From contig JAHBMJ010005660.1 in the NCBI GenBank assembly GCA_018398765.1, forward strand, positions 1 through 24,662: a DNA stretch of 24,662 bases. Reading direction: 5' to 3'. The position numbers and the translations under genes are program-made. The notes under the pieces were generated by a model. That model saw only the letters and a program-made list of their open reading frames with translations, was not told where the DNA came from and ran no database searches. This DNA comes from Chromera velia (taxonomy: Eukaryota; Sar; Chromeraceae). Shown here piece after piece: positions 9,590-17,964 of the stretch. How positions within the stretch are numbered: the stretch's first letter is position 1; every line of letters starts with the position of its first letter.

Positions 9590-10012
9590 GCACCTAATAG
9601 AAGCGAATCAGCAAAGAGCTTCGCGAAGGAGCAGCGGGGTTCGGGTGGGTTGGGTTTGCTGAGGATGATCTCTGCCGAGCGCTTGTCAGAGTCTGCAAGG
9701 AGAGTGTTGACTTCAGCGATGAGAGCCTGGCCTCGTCCTGCCGCCTCCGTTTCCAGCCTTGCTTCTATTCCTGCCTGTCTTTCAGGAGGCCTTCATACGC
9801 CGTCTTCAGATCTCAAATGCGGTCCCATACTGTCGCAGTGTCGTTTTTTTGCAATCAATATTCTGAAGGGCTACAAGAACAGGAGGGAGTTCGTGTATCC
9901 GGTTGCTGACAAGAACACGCTGGTCGTCCTTCTCGAGGTCAGGCTGCACTTGTCTGACTATCGGTGGCTTTCCTTGGAAGTGTGCGTCGATGTGGGTGAG
10001 CACATGAAAAGG
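9590..10012 (-). CDS. candidate exons of a coiled-coil protein, or a decayed gene
   Basis: After an acceptor (CCGAAGCAG) at 10013-10015 the frame reads PFHVLTHIDAHFQGKPPIV and RIHELPPVLVALQN, then stops with TGA at 9806. Just downstream, two other frames carry protein-like pieces in the same order: LKTAYEGLLKDRQ, then AGIEARLETEAAGRGQALIA and EVNTLLADSDKRSAEIILSK (to about 9640). The last piece has coiled-coil character. Either one or two small introns join them (a GTATGG donor at 9830 fits in phase), or one ancestral frame has suffered two frameshifts. Function is unknown. It probably follows the exon at 10133-10279 in the same transcript. Confidence 0.4.
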
Positions 10013-10132
10013 CTGCTTCGGCTTGTGTTGTTGACCCGCATGCTTCCAGGGTGGGCGTCTTTTCATGAACCAACCCTCTGCGAGCCATCAGAGAACCCGC
10101 CTAGATCTCCTATCCGTTTGCTTTGCATACAC

Positions 10133-10279
10133 GCAGTCTGACACCAATTCGCGTCGTGGCATTTCGATGTCTTTTGGGAGACCTTCTGTGGGGTCACAAT
10201 TCTTCAGAGTCCAAATGTATTGCAGGTAGACAAGTTGAGAAGAGATTTTCACTTCTTCCGCTTCTTTTCTGTCTCCCCT
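10133..10279 (-). CDS. hypothetical protein internal exon
   Basis: A 147-nt, 49-codon stretch lies between an acceptor GGTTCCAG and a donor GTGTATGC, phase 0 at both ends. It reads RGDRKEAEEVKISSQLVYLQ, YIWTLKNCDPTEGLPKDIEM and PRRELVSDC. Without splicing the same frame meets a TGA at 10088 and then continues open to 9806. Splicing from 10132 to 10013 removes that stop and keeps the frame, which is the reason for this model. The protein is not recognised. Confidence 0.4.
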
Positions 10280-10333
10280 CTGGAACCGACAAGACGGATG
10301 CAGAACATACCAAGTACCCGAAGCGAGGCAGTA

Positions 10334-10357
10334 GATGCATGCATGCATGCATGCATG
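10334..10357. repeat. TGCATGCA tandem octamers
   Basis: An uninterrupted TGCATGCATGCATGCATGCA-type run lies upstream (on minus) of the exon at 10133-10279. It could act as a promoter element or simply be a microsatellite. Confidence 0.6.
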
Positions 10358-11102
10358 AAGCCTGCCTGGAGTTTGTGTCTGTGCCAGCTCGATGAATTGA
10401 CCCAGGCACACTGACTGTACCTCACATCCTCGTCACACACATCCTTCACATGACGGACTTGAGTCTTTCAGGAAAAATAGAGAGAGAGCTTCCTGTACGT
10501 CCCCTCTCCTCCCCCGTCTTTGTCTCTCTGCCTGATGCGTCGAGAGTCGATCTGACCGGCCACGCGATGATCCACTGATGGCTGATTAGTGCAGCATGTG
10601 CCCGGAGTCGGACGGAAAGGGCAAATCGTCAGCGTCCGAAGAGGGTCGGTCAGAAAGGGGGGGAACGGAAAGGGGAAGGAAAAGGAAACAAGAAGGAAGG
10701 CAGCGGATCGGAAGAAAGGCGATTGAAGAGACGGCAGGGGGCTGCATGAGGTCCAAAGGTCTTTCTCTCTTGATCTCCCTCGGTGACCATCTATGTGGCC
10801 TTTTTCCTCCTTCGCAACTTCCTGCACCCCTCCCCTCTTTCTGTCTGAGCTCATTCATGCGCGCGTATTTGCGTGTTCGTGATGCGGTTCGCTCGCACTT
10901 GCCCTCTCTCCTGCCTGATAGTCCGCCGGTCCCTCTTTGTGAAGGAGGGAAAAGAAAGAGACATGAAGCCCGTCTGTCTGCCTTCAGTCCTTCCTGTTAT
11001 TTGCGAGAGAGGCGTGAATTCGAAAGCCCAGGCACTCACTCATGTATGTGCGTGCATGAATGCATGCTGGTTCTTCTGCGTCTTAGTCAATCTCTGCATC
11101 TC

Positions 11103-11104
<2 letters not shown>

Positions 11105-11138
<34 letters not shown>
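11105..11138. repeat. (TG)17 microsatellite abutting a 3' splice site
   Basis: The pure TG tract is followed at once by CAG and the exon at 11142, so it occupies the polypyrimidine-tract position of the preceding intron. Confidence 0.95.
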
Positions 11139-11141
<3 letters not shown>

Positions 11142-11229
11142 ATTTGGGCGTCACGTTCTGGTCCCGGAAGGGAAGGCCGTGTGGGCCACCTGGGAAACGA
11201 TCGATGAATTTGCAGACAGAGACCTCGTG
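11142..11229 (+). CDS. putative short internal exon between two microsatellites
   Basis: The 88-nt segment enters in phase 2 and leaves in phase 0 at GTG|GTTTGT. It encodes FGRHVLVPEGKAVWATWETI followed by DEFADRDLV, a balanced globular-looking peptide unlike the simple sequence on either side. The frame stays open through the flanking repeats, so exon limits rest on splice signals alone. No family is recognised, and no partner exon could be assigned with matching phase. Confidence 0.35.
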
Positions 11230-11242
11230 GTTTGTCCTTCTG

Positions 11243-11246
<4 letters not shown>

Positions 11247-11309
<63 letters not shown>
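11247..11309. repeat. (TC)15(TG)16 compound microsatellite
   Basis: A TC run passes directly into a TG run, in the intron after the exon at 11142-11229. Confidence 0.95.
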
Positions 11310-11310
<1 letters not shown>

Positions 11311-11762
11311 TGATGCTGTCTCTTGTTCTGGCTTCCCCTGAGCAAAAGGAAAGAGGAAAATAAAACATTATCATCATCTGGATGCATCTTTCCGTTTCCC
11401 TTTTTGTTTCCAATTCGATTTCTTTGTACACTATCACTCTATGCATGAGTCGTGAGCATCTATGCAATTCATTTCAAGCACCCCAGAATACAGATAGAAT
11501 TCGACAGACAGCAAGTAGCAACAGACAGCAGACTCCTTCCACGTGTCCGGCGCAATGCTTGGAGGGGCACTTTCTGCTGTCTGAAGCCGCGGTAGACTTT
11601 TGAGAGAGATCCGCGCGGGTGCCTTCGTGTCTCCTTTCTTTTCCTTGCACAGAGAATCCATGAATCTGAGTGAGCCGAGGAGTGGAGGAAACGTACGTGC
11701 GCTCTATCTCTTATGCATTGTCTCCTCTAATATAAATCTTGAAATGACGGCCGGAGAAACGG

Positions 11763-12055
11763 TTACATGGACCCTCTCCTCTTCCTTGCCGTGCAAATGA
11801 TTGCACACTCTTTCACCCTTGGTATTTGAACGAAGTCTTCAGCATTTCTTGCGGTAGTCTTCATCTGCGTTCTTCTCTTCGGACTTCGTAGGACGATGCC
11901 ACTGCGATCGGCATCTCCCAAGACGGAGTCCGTGAGTCGCTCCCTTTTGAGTGGATCAACCACATTCGGTTCGTTCTTTCGTTTGCTCCTTCGTTGGCTG
12001 GTTGCTGAGAGGGTTGAGCTCTTTGATCCCTTTTCTTCTTTCTCTGTTCGTCTTC
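11763..12055 (-). CDS. hypothetical basic protein, terminal exon
   Basis: The acceptor GCTCACACAG (minus) is followed by two bases and 97 codons to TAA. The peptide is Arg/Lys-rich. It includes STLSATSQRRSKRKNEPNVV, DPLKRERLTDSVLGDADRSG and IVLRSPKRRTQMKTTARNAE. Two basic clusters resemble nuclear localisation signals. The frame also extends 5' through a (GT)n tract, which I take to be intron. A protein of the nucleus or chromatin is a guess from composition only. Confidence 0.4.
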
Positions 12056-12578
12056 CTGTGTGAGCGTGCGTGCGGGTAAGTCTGCCTGTATTTGTGCATT
12101 TGCGTGTGCGTGTGCGTGTTCGCGAGTTTGAAGGCACGCCTGCTTGATTGAGTGTACTGATGTGGATGCGGATGGGGCCTTTATTTTCTTTTTGGTTAAT
12201 TGCAGTCTGGTCTTTCAAGAGCCTACCCACGACTCGGAGCCCTCTCTTCTCCTGGAGGCCATTGATGGTCAGTGAGGAGGGAGGTGATTTGCGTTTTTTA
12301 CCATAATGAAAGAAAGTGGTCTCTGCCTTTCCTCTATTCCCCTGTAGACGTACAGAATGGAGAAGACGAACATTCTTTCCTTTCTTCCTTCCTTTCAAGG
12401 GACTCAGCAGGAGGCACGCACGGTCTGTGGGTTTGCCTACCCGTTGGAAGTACTTTTTTCTTTTTGTTAACTTTCTACTAATACACATCCAAAACTCAGA
12501 CAGGAACAAGACGCAAACAGAAGGAGTGTGGAAGGAGTTGCTGATGGTCTCTGAGAAAAAGAGATGCAGAAAGGAAGT

Positions 12579-12660
12579 CTGTCTGTCTGTCTGTCTGCCT
12601 GCCTGCCTGCCTGCCTGTAATAGAAAGAAAAAAGGAAGTCACTTTGTCTGTCTGTCTGTC
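12579..12660. repeat. TCTG/TGCC tetranucleotide tracts
   Basis: (GTCT)n passes into (GCCT)n at about 12579-12616, and a second short (TCTG)n run follows at about 12644-12660. Both lie upstream of the exon at 12704. Confidence 0.85.
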
Positions 12661-12703
12661 ACAACTTCTTGACGAATTCGTTTTTTCTGCCTTCTTTGTC
12701 CAG

Positions 12704-13073
12704 GAAGCAGACAAAGGCACGAAGAAAGAAGACGTCGTCCCCCGTCTCCCCCTTTGTGTGTGCAGCTTTCTCAATCGTACGGCGCCTGTCAGAGGAACAC
12801 GAGCTCGACGTGCTACCTGCGGACGTCTCCTTTCCCCGATCGCAACTCTCAGGGGCCGTCTCGCTTTCCCTTTCCTCTCCTCCCTCCTCGTCTTCACGAT
12901 CGGCGTCTTCTTCTTCTTCTTCTTCTTCTCTCCCTGCCCAAGCGGAGGGTTTGGAAGAAGAGGAGGGACATGCGCGGGGCCGTGGCGCCTCTCTTTCTTC
13001 TTCTTCTTCCTCTTCTTCCTCTTCTGAGGCGGCCGCACGGAGACGGAACATCGCGACGACGGGAGTTCATCAG
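12704..13073 (+). CDS. Ser/Glu-rich hypothetical protein, internal exon
   Basis: The acceptor TTTGTCCAG precedes one base plus 123 codons, and the exon ends at CATCAG|GTCGGT in phase 0. The peptide starts basic (KQTKARRKKTSSPVSPF), has SEEHELDVLPADVSFPRS, then poly-Ser runs, a short EEEE patch, and RRRNIATTGVHQ. Poly-Ser tracts coded by mixed TCT/TCC/TCG codons are common in coccidian proteins. The antisense strand is also open (12659-13051) with poly-Glu, so strand is not certain; the matching acceptor, donor and next-exon phase favour plus. Confidence 0.45.
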
Positions 13074-13148
13074 GTCGGTCTGTCCGTATATAGAGAGAGG
13101 AGAGGAGAGAAGAGGATCCGGAATCGGGTGTCTTCCTTTTTCTTCCAG

Positions 13149-13187
13149 GAGGAAGGAGAAAAGTCTCTTTGCTGCTCTTTCTGTTGA
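13149..13187 (+). CDS. terminal exon of the Ser/Glu-rich gene
   Basis: After a pyrimidine-rich acceptor (TTTTTCTTCCAG) the phase-0 frame from the previous exon reads EEGEKSLCCSFC and stops. The 75-nt intron between is itself a multiple of three without stops, so intron retention would add 25 residues and keep the same C terminus. A cysteine-rich tail of this kind can be lipid-modified, but no defined prenylation box is present. Confidence 0.4.
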   Translation, partial: EEGEKSLCCSFC

Positions 13188-13702
13188 CGTGCCGGTGGGG
13201 ATGGGGATGAGGCTGGAGAGGGGCAAAGGAAAAAGATTCGGGAACTATAATAACTGTCATAAAGTCAGTGACCAAGCTAGCATGTGTGTATGTGCAAGTC
13301 CGTGCGGATTTGTAGGGCTGGGGGTGGGGGCTGGGTGAGAAGTAGGCCGGTTGGTTCTTGGAAGGCAGTTTGGGACGGGACTGAAGAGGTCGGGCCGTGC
13401 TTTTATGAATGTGTGCGTGAGAGAAAATTAGGGTGGCGGGTAACAGGAGAAAAACACAGTGGGTAGCCGCCTTGTAAGACTATCGTGGACATACTTGCGC
13501 ACCTGTTAAGAGTGCGCGGGGGGGAGGGGTCTGCCGGTTGCGTGTGAGGTGTGTGGGAGGGGAGGGGTTGATGATTGTTGTATTTATAGAGTGTGTCTGC
13601 GAGGGTTCATGTTTTCTCTTCTTTCCTTCCTGGGCGTGGGCTACCTATTTTTCGGGCTTGAGCGACTGTTGCATTTAACCATGGGATCAATGCATCCGTC
13701 TG

Positions 13703-13717
13703 ATTTGTCTGTCTGTT

Positions 13718-13752
<35 letters not shown>
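13703..13752. repeat. (TCTG)n tetranucleotide tract
   Basis: Twelve or so TCTG/TTTG units lie in presumed intergenic or intronic sequence. Confidence 0.9.
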
Positions 13753-13868
13753 TCGGAAAAAGTGAAGTGAAAAAAAGACGATGTAGTATGTCAATCCATC
13801 CATCCCGCTTCAGCCCAACCCCATCCCATCCCAGTGTGCAATTAGTTGATTAATGTGTTTTCTTCTAG

Positions 13869-13936
13869 GTCTGCCTGTTGATGCGTTTGCATTCAAGGAG
13901 ATTCAATTTTCTTGCGTGTCTGTTCGACACCTTCGC
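13869..13936 (+). CDS. putative internal exon upstream of the acidic terminal exon
   Basis: TTTTCTTCTAG precedes two bases plus 22 codons, ending CTTCGC|GTGTATG in phase 0. It encodes LPVDAFAFKEIQFSCVSVRH. Its outgoing phase fits the terminal exon at 14950, which would make the 61-63 bp tandem repeat intronic. The family is unknown. Confidence 0.3.
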
Positions 13937-14123
13937 GTGTATGACTCCTTCATTTCTTTGATGTCTCTCTGTCTAACTATCCATCTACCTTCTCGTGGAT
14001 TCTCCGTCTGTCTGTGTCTGTCTCTGTGTCTGTCTCTGTCTGGCTTAGTTTGGCCGAAAGAATACATCTGCCGAAGGAACGAAAGAGAGGATTCTGGTGG
14101 AGAAGAAAATCTCCGGCAGCTTT

Positions 14124-14553
14124 GAAAGAATGGCCGTTTGTATTCATATGAACAGGCAGATACGCATACAGATGGATCAGTTTTGAAAGAATGGCCCTGT
14201 GCATTAAAATGGACACAGGCAGATACGCATACAGATGGATCAGTTTTGAAAGAATGGCCGTGTGTATTAATATGGACACAGGCAGATACGCATACAGATG
14301 GATCAGTTTTGAAAGAATGGCCCTGTGCATCAGTATGGACAGGCAGATACGCATAAAGATGGATCAGTTTTGAAAGAATGGCCGTGTGCATTAGTATGGA
14401 CAGGCAGATACGCATAAAGATGGATCAGTTTTGAAAGAATGACCGTGTGTATTAATATAAACAGGCAGATACGCATAAAGATGGATCAGTTTTGAAAGAA
14501 TGGCACTGTGCATTAATATGAACAGGCAGATACGCATACAGATGGATCAGTTT
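14124..14553. repeat. seven-copy 61-63 bp tandem repeat
   Basis: Units start GAAAGAATGGCC at 14124, 14185, 14248, 14311, 14372, 14433 and 14494. Each contains CAGGCAGATACGCATA followed by AGATGGATCAGTTTT. Spacing is 61 or 63 bp, depending on whether GGACA or GGACACA is present. Copies differ by a few bases, such as CATACAG against CATAAAG, so the array is older than the perfect 50-bp array. Confidence 0.95.
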
Positions 14554-14949
14554 GCGTGTCTGTAATGTAACTGCGCTGCCCCCATGATCCCCTTCTCTCT
14601 CTACGCCATTCTACGATGAGCTCAGGTCTCTCTTCGCATTCCTCTAAAGGACAGAGTGGACGCGCCCCTTTCGTTTTTGATCACCGTGGACGTGCGCAGT
14701 GCCCAGGCAGAGAGGAGAGCTGAGGAGAGAAGACGGGTGGGTTGTTGCAGAAGGGGCGGGAGGGAGGACTCTTTCTGTGTCCGTTTCATTTTTCCTGTCT
14801 CCCCATGTGTTTGCCTTCCTTCCTTCCTTCCTTACGGTCGTTCTGTCTCCACATATTTCCTGTGAATGTGTCTCTGTCTCCGTCTCTGTCCGTGTCTCTG
14901 TCTGTCTGTGCACCCCTATCTGTCTGTGTCTGCCTCTCTCTCTCTGCAG

Positions 14950-15096
14950 ATGATGGAAGCAGAGTTGCGCAAGCGTCCCTCCTTCGACCTGTCCCAAGGG
15001 CAAGTCAGGGAGATTCTGGATGAAGAGGAAGAGGAAGAGGAGGGGGAAGAAGGAGAAGAAAAGGAAGAAGGGGGGCGCGATGAGGAGAAAGATTAG
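14950..15096 (+). CDS. acidic C-terminal exon, unknown protein
   Basis: A strong acceptor (CTCTCTCTCTCTGCAG) opens a 49-codon phase-0 exon ending in TAG. The peptide MMEAELRKRPSFDLSQGQ continues VREIL and ends in a Glu-rich tail coded by GAGGAAGAA repeats. Acidic tails of this kind occur in chaperones and chromatin- or RNA-binding proteins, but the body of the protein is not identified here. The two ATG codons at the exon start could also serve as an initiation site. Confidence 0.55.
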   Translation: MMEAELRKRPSFDLSQGQVREILDEEEEEEEGEEGEEKEEGGRDEEKD

Positions 15097-15109
15097 ATAC
15101 GTGCGCAAG

Positions 15110-15809
15110 GCTCGATCTGGTGGAGTCTCGTATGTTTTCTCTATGACTTGCAAGCGTTGTTAGTTTGAGTTTCTAACTCATTAAAGTTGACAAAAAAATA
15201 TATAAAAATTGATTTTAAAAAGTTGAAATGATGTCACTAAAGAAAAACTTGGAAAAACTATTTAAAAAACAGAAACAACCTAGGAAACGACCTTTACTAT
15301 TTCTTGAATTGAACTATCTTTGAATAGCTCAAATTATTTAATTATAAACAAAACAAACTTCAACAATCTGACCTAATCCTAGATAAAAACAATAATCATT
15401 CTAATTCTAATGATGAATCTAAGGAGTTGTTAACACAATTAACTCCTGAAACTTATTGACTTTAACTTTAAAGTGAATTTAAGACAAAAAATCAGTAACA
15501 TATCATGTTTTCTATTTCAGCGTCTAAGCCGCATTTTTGCTATCTATGGGTCGGCCGGCTTCTTTTAATTGATTTTTAACTCTCACAATAGTAACTATTT
15601 TAGAATATTGTATTATTCACTGGCAGCACTATTCTCTCAAATATTCTTCAACATTTTAAATTATTCGTACTGTGAGTAGTTTACTATTCATGAATAGTAT
15701 GATAATGGTGATGATTGAGGGTTAAATCCTAGACCTAGCGACGCTAGATCCCAAATATATATTGTTCTAATTTCCTGTTAAGAAATATTCACACTGTCGA
15801 TCAGCTGAC
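15110..15809. other. AT-rich stretch, no supported gene
   Basis: This is a sharp AT-rich island, like that at 5700-6018. Short frames carry Lys/Asn-rich peptides: MMSLKKNLEKLFKKQKQPRK from 15228, then in another frame DLILDKNNNHSNSNDESKEL. Together they resemble a broken AT-biased coding sequence, perhaps organelle-derived, but neither is long enough to call. A perfect 18-bp palindrome (TACTATTCATGAATAGTA) sits at 15682-15699. Confidence 0.5.
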
Positions 15810-16131
15810 TCAATCGGACTCATAGATGTGTGTTTCTTCTCTTTCTTCTTCTTTGTTTCTTCTCTTACTTCTTCTTTTCTGCAACCTGAAAGAACGTGCA
15901 TGTACACTAGGAAAAGACATCGAAATCTGTTTGACTTTCAGTCCGTACCGTCCCTCAGAAATGCTCTGTAACAGGTACCAGCGACTGGTGCCTTCCGGAG
16001 CCTCGTCGACCACTTTCTCCTCCACTAACTGCCCAATCTTTTCCGTGCCGTCAACAGGAAACTGTACCTTTGGAGGTGCAGCACTCACAGTGGATGCTTC
16101 GGCTTCACCCTCTGCATTGGCCTCATCGTCG
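15810..16131 (-). pseudogene. family copy A terminal exon, homology lost part-way
   Basis: The acceptor GTGTGTGTAG is followed by one base (phase 2) and an acidic start, DDEANAEGEAEAST. The shared core follows: PPKVQFPVDGTEKIGQLVEE, then KVVDEAPEGTSRWYLLQSIS and EGRYGLKVKQISMSF. Similarity to copies B and C stops at about 15910. There an insertion of about 20 bp and a GAA-rich tract replace the C-terminal half, giving a basic tail (SKRRNKEEEREETHIYESD) before TGA. This may be a truncated pseudogene or a gene with a newly acquired C terminus. The function of the family is unknown. Confidence 0.55.
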
Positions 16132-16322
16132 CTACACACACACGTGTGAGGGCAACAGGCCTGAGAAACGGAGTACAAGACGTGAGAGAAAGAGCAAGTG
16201 CCGACCCAAGCAGAACCGTTTCAAACACGCCCTGAGGGGGAATGCGTCTGCTGGCTTTCCTTGAGTGTTCTCTAGTCAAGTAGGACTTCGAACGTTCCCA
16301 GAAACAGGCAGAGGGTGCTTAC

Positions 16323-16406
16323 CTTTCGTTGAGAAAGCTCCTGACAGACGTCTGACGTGGAGCGCCCACGTGAGAGAGGCCGCTGCCAATGATGTCGTTA
16401 GTCGCA
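16323..16406 (-). CDS. family copy A, duplicated exon A1 (phase 2-2)
   Basis: The 84-nt exon lies between TGTACAG and AAAG|GTAAGC, entering and leaving in phase 2. It encodes ATNDIIGSGLSHVGAPRQTS followed by VRSFLNE. It is almost identical to exon A2, 288 bp away. Because its length is a multiple of three and both junctions share a phase, it can be skipped or repeated without frame change. Ser is made at each junction from AG plus T or C. Confidence 0.55.
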
Positions 16407-16610
16407 CTGTACATCACTGTACATACACACATGTAGGGCAACAGGCCTGAGAAACGGAGCACAAGACGTGAGAGAAAGAGCAAGTGCCGATCCAGGCAGA
16501 ACCGTTTTAAACACGCCCTGAGGGGGAATGCGTCTACTGATTTTCTTTGAGATTGTTTTCTAGTCAAGTAGGACTTCGAACGTTCCCAGAAATAGGCAGA
16601 GGGTGCTTAC

Positions 16611-16694
16611 CTTTCGTTGAGAGAGCTCCTGACAGACGTCTGACGTGGGGCGCCCACGTGAGAGAGGCTGCTGCCAATGTTGTCGTTAGTCGCA
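16611..16694 (-). CDS. family copy A, duplicated exon A2 (phase 2-2)
   Basis: The exon is 84 nt with the same limits and phase as A1. It encodes ATNDNIGSSLSHVGAPRQTS followed by VRSSLNE. It differs from A1 at only a handful of bases, which points to recent tandem duplication of an exon plus its intron. Confidence 0.55.
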
Positions 16695-16892
16695 CTGCAT
16701 ATATATGCGTATAAGGCAACAGGCCTGAGAAACGGAGCATAAAACGTGGGAGAAAGAGCAAATGCTAACCTAGGCAGAACCGTTTCAAACACGCCCTGAG
16801 GGGGAATGCGTCTGCTGGCTTTCCTTGAGTATTTTCTAGTCAAGTAGGACTTCGAACATTCAGAATCTCAAAAAGAAGCAAAGAGTGCTTAC

Positions 16893-16991
16893 CTCTGCAG
16901 AGAAGGAGAGAAGACGAAGTCTGGAGTTCCCGGGGGGTCTTGCTGAGCTGGAGGAGCTTCTTCTTCGATACCTTCTGAATCACCGTGCACA
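16893..16991 (-). CDS. family copy A, exon A3 (phase 2-2), unrelated in sequence to A1/A2
   Basis: The 99-nt exon has acceptor TGTGTACAG and donor GAG|GTAAGC, phase 2-2. It encodes VHGDSEGIEEEAPPAQQDPP followed by GTPDFVFSPSLQ, an acidic, Pro-rich linker. The intron on its 3' side matches those beside A1 and A2 although the exon itself does not. On its 5' side only the acceptor-proximal 40 or so bases of the same intron type remain (to about 17034). Confidence 0.5.
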
Positions 16992-17330
16992 CTGTACACA
17001 CACACATGCATGCAAGGCAACAGACCTGAGAACATTGGTTTTCAATGCCAGAAGTTTCAAGTTTTCACTACGCTCCGCACTGTAAAACGACGTAAAAACA
17101 ATATTAAAATCCGCTTTTTAAAAAAATAGATTTTTTTTTAAATATAGGCAGCTCCGGGCAGCTCTCTCTCTACAGGTAGAGGAGAGATTAAAGTCAGGGC
17201 CACCCTTTTTCTCACTTACCACAGCTCTCTCTTTCTCTTACCATAACGTTCTCTTTCTTACTCACTCTGCGTAAGCATTAATTTCTAAGATGATATTGTC
17301 TTCTCGTACATTCAAAGCCCTGCAGCCAAA
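16992..17330. other. remnant of repeated intron, then AT/low-complexity sequence
   Basis: The first 40 or so bases match the conserved intron's acceptor end. After 17034 that match is lost. A poly-T/poly-A stretch at 17110-17145 and CTCT-rich sequence follow. No gene is seen. Confidence 0.5.
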
Positions 17331-17332
17331 TA

Positions 17333-17704
17333 TCATTGGCCCCAGAAGGCGCATTGCCAACATTCCCTCCCCCGCCCCCACCCTGCCAGTTCCGCTATCG
17401 TGTTTCTAAGATCGTGAATCTTTGCATGGTGACTTTCACATAGACGAATACAGCAGTCCAATGCTTCCACACACCCAGCCCCCAAGCCTCCAACCAGGGA
17501 TGCAATGATTTGGCAACCTTGTGGTACCAGGTTCCTGGGGAAGAGCAGCACGGCATGACGCAGCCCGGGCACGCACCCAGTTTTTTTTGTACCCTCCCCT
17601 TTTCCCGTTTGTCGGGGTCTGAGGAGCTGTATGCCCTCAGAGACGGCAAGGGACAGAGAAAGGGGAGACCCTGCAGCAATGACAGGGAGTGAGACAGGGA
17701 ACAT
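17333..17704 (-). CDS. weak ORF, unknown
   Basis: A 123-codon frame opens with a non-ATG codon. The middle part (CQIIASLVGGLGAGCVEALD, then SHHAKIHDLRNTIAELAG) looks protein-like, while the N-terminal part does not. It may hold an exon ending at GGCAGG|GTGGGG. No family is recognised. Confidence 0.2.
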   Translation of the reverse strand: MFPVSLPVIAAGSPLSLSLAVSEGIQLLRPRQTGKGEGTKKTGCVPGLRHAVLLFPRNLVPQGCQIIASLVGGLGAGCVEALDCCIRLCESHHAKIHDLRNTIAELAGWGRGRECWQCAFWGQ

Positions 17705-17964
17705 CAGATAACAAAGACATCAAAAAAAGGAAAAACCGAAAAATACTTAACACACTTCCTGCTAGCTCGAGCCGAAAAGAGAGTTCATCGATTTTACGGT
17801 TATGATCAAGAAGGGATGCAACCAGTGGACTAAAGAAAGGGGTCTAGAGGTTTAACTTAATAAGCTCCGGAGTCGTCAGAGGATCGATTGATATCATAAA
17901 CTTCTCTTCTCACATAATTCGATCAAATGCAGATGGAGGAATAAACAGGAAGAGGACAAACGAA

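Noticed and set aside
9650-10141. 163-codon plus-strand ORF
   Set aside because: It is antisense to more protein-like minus-strand peptides with plausible splice sites; its own composition is not convincing.
10596-11207. 203-codon plus-strand ORF beginning MCPESDGKGKSS
   Set aside because: The first 50 residues look plausible, but the rest is pyrimidine-rich and TG-repeat sequence; no donor could be chosen with confidence.
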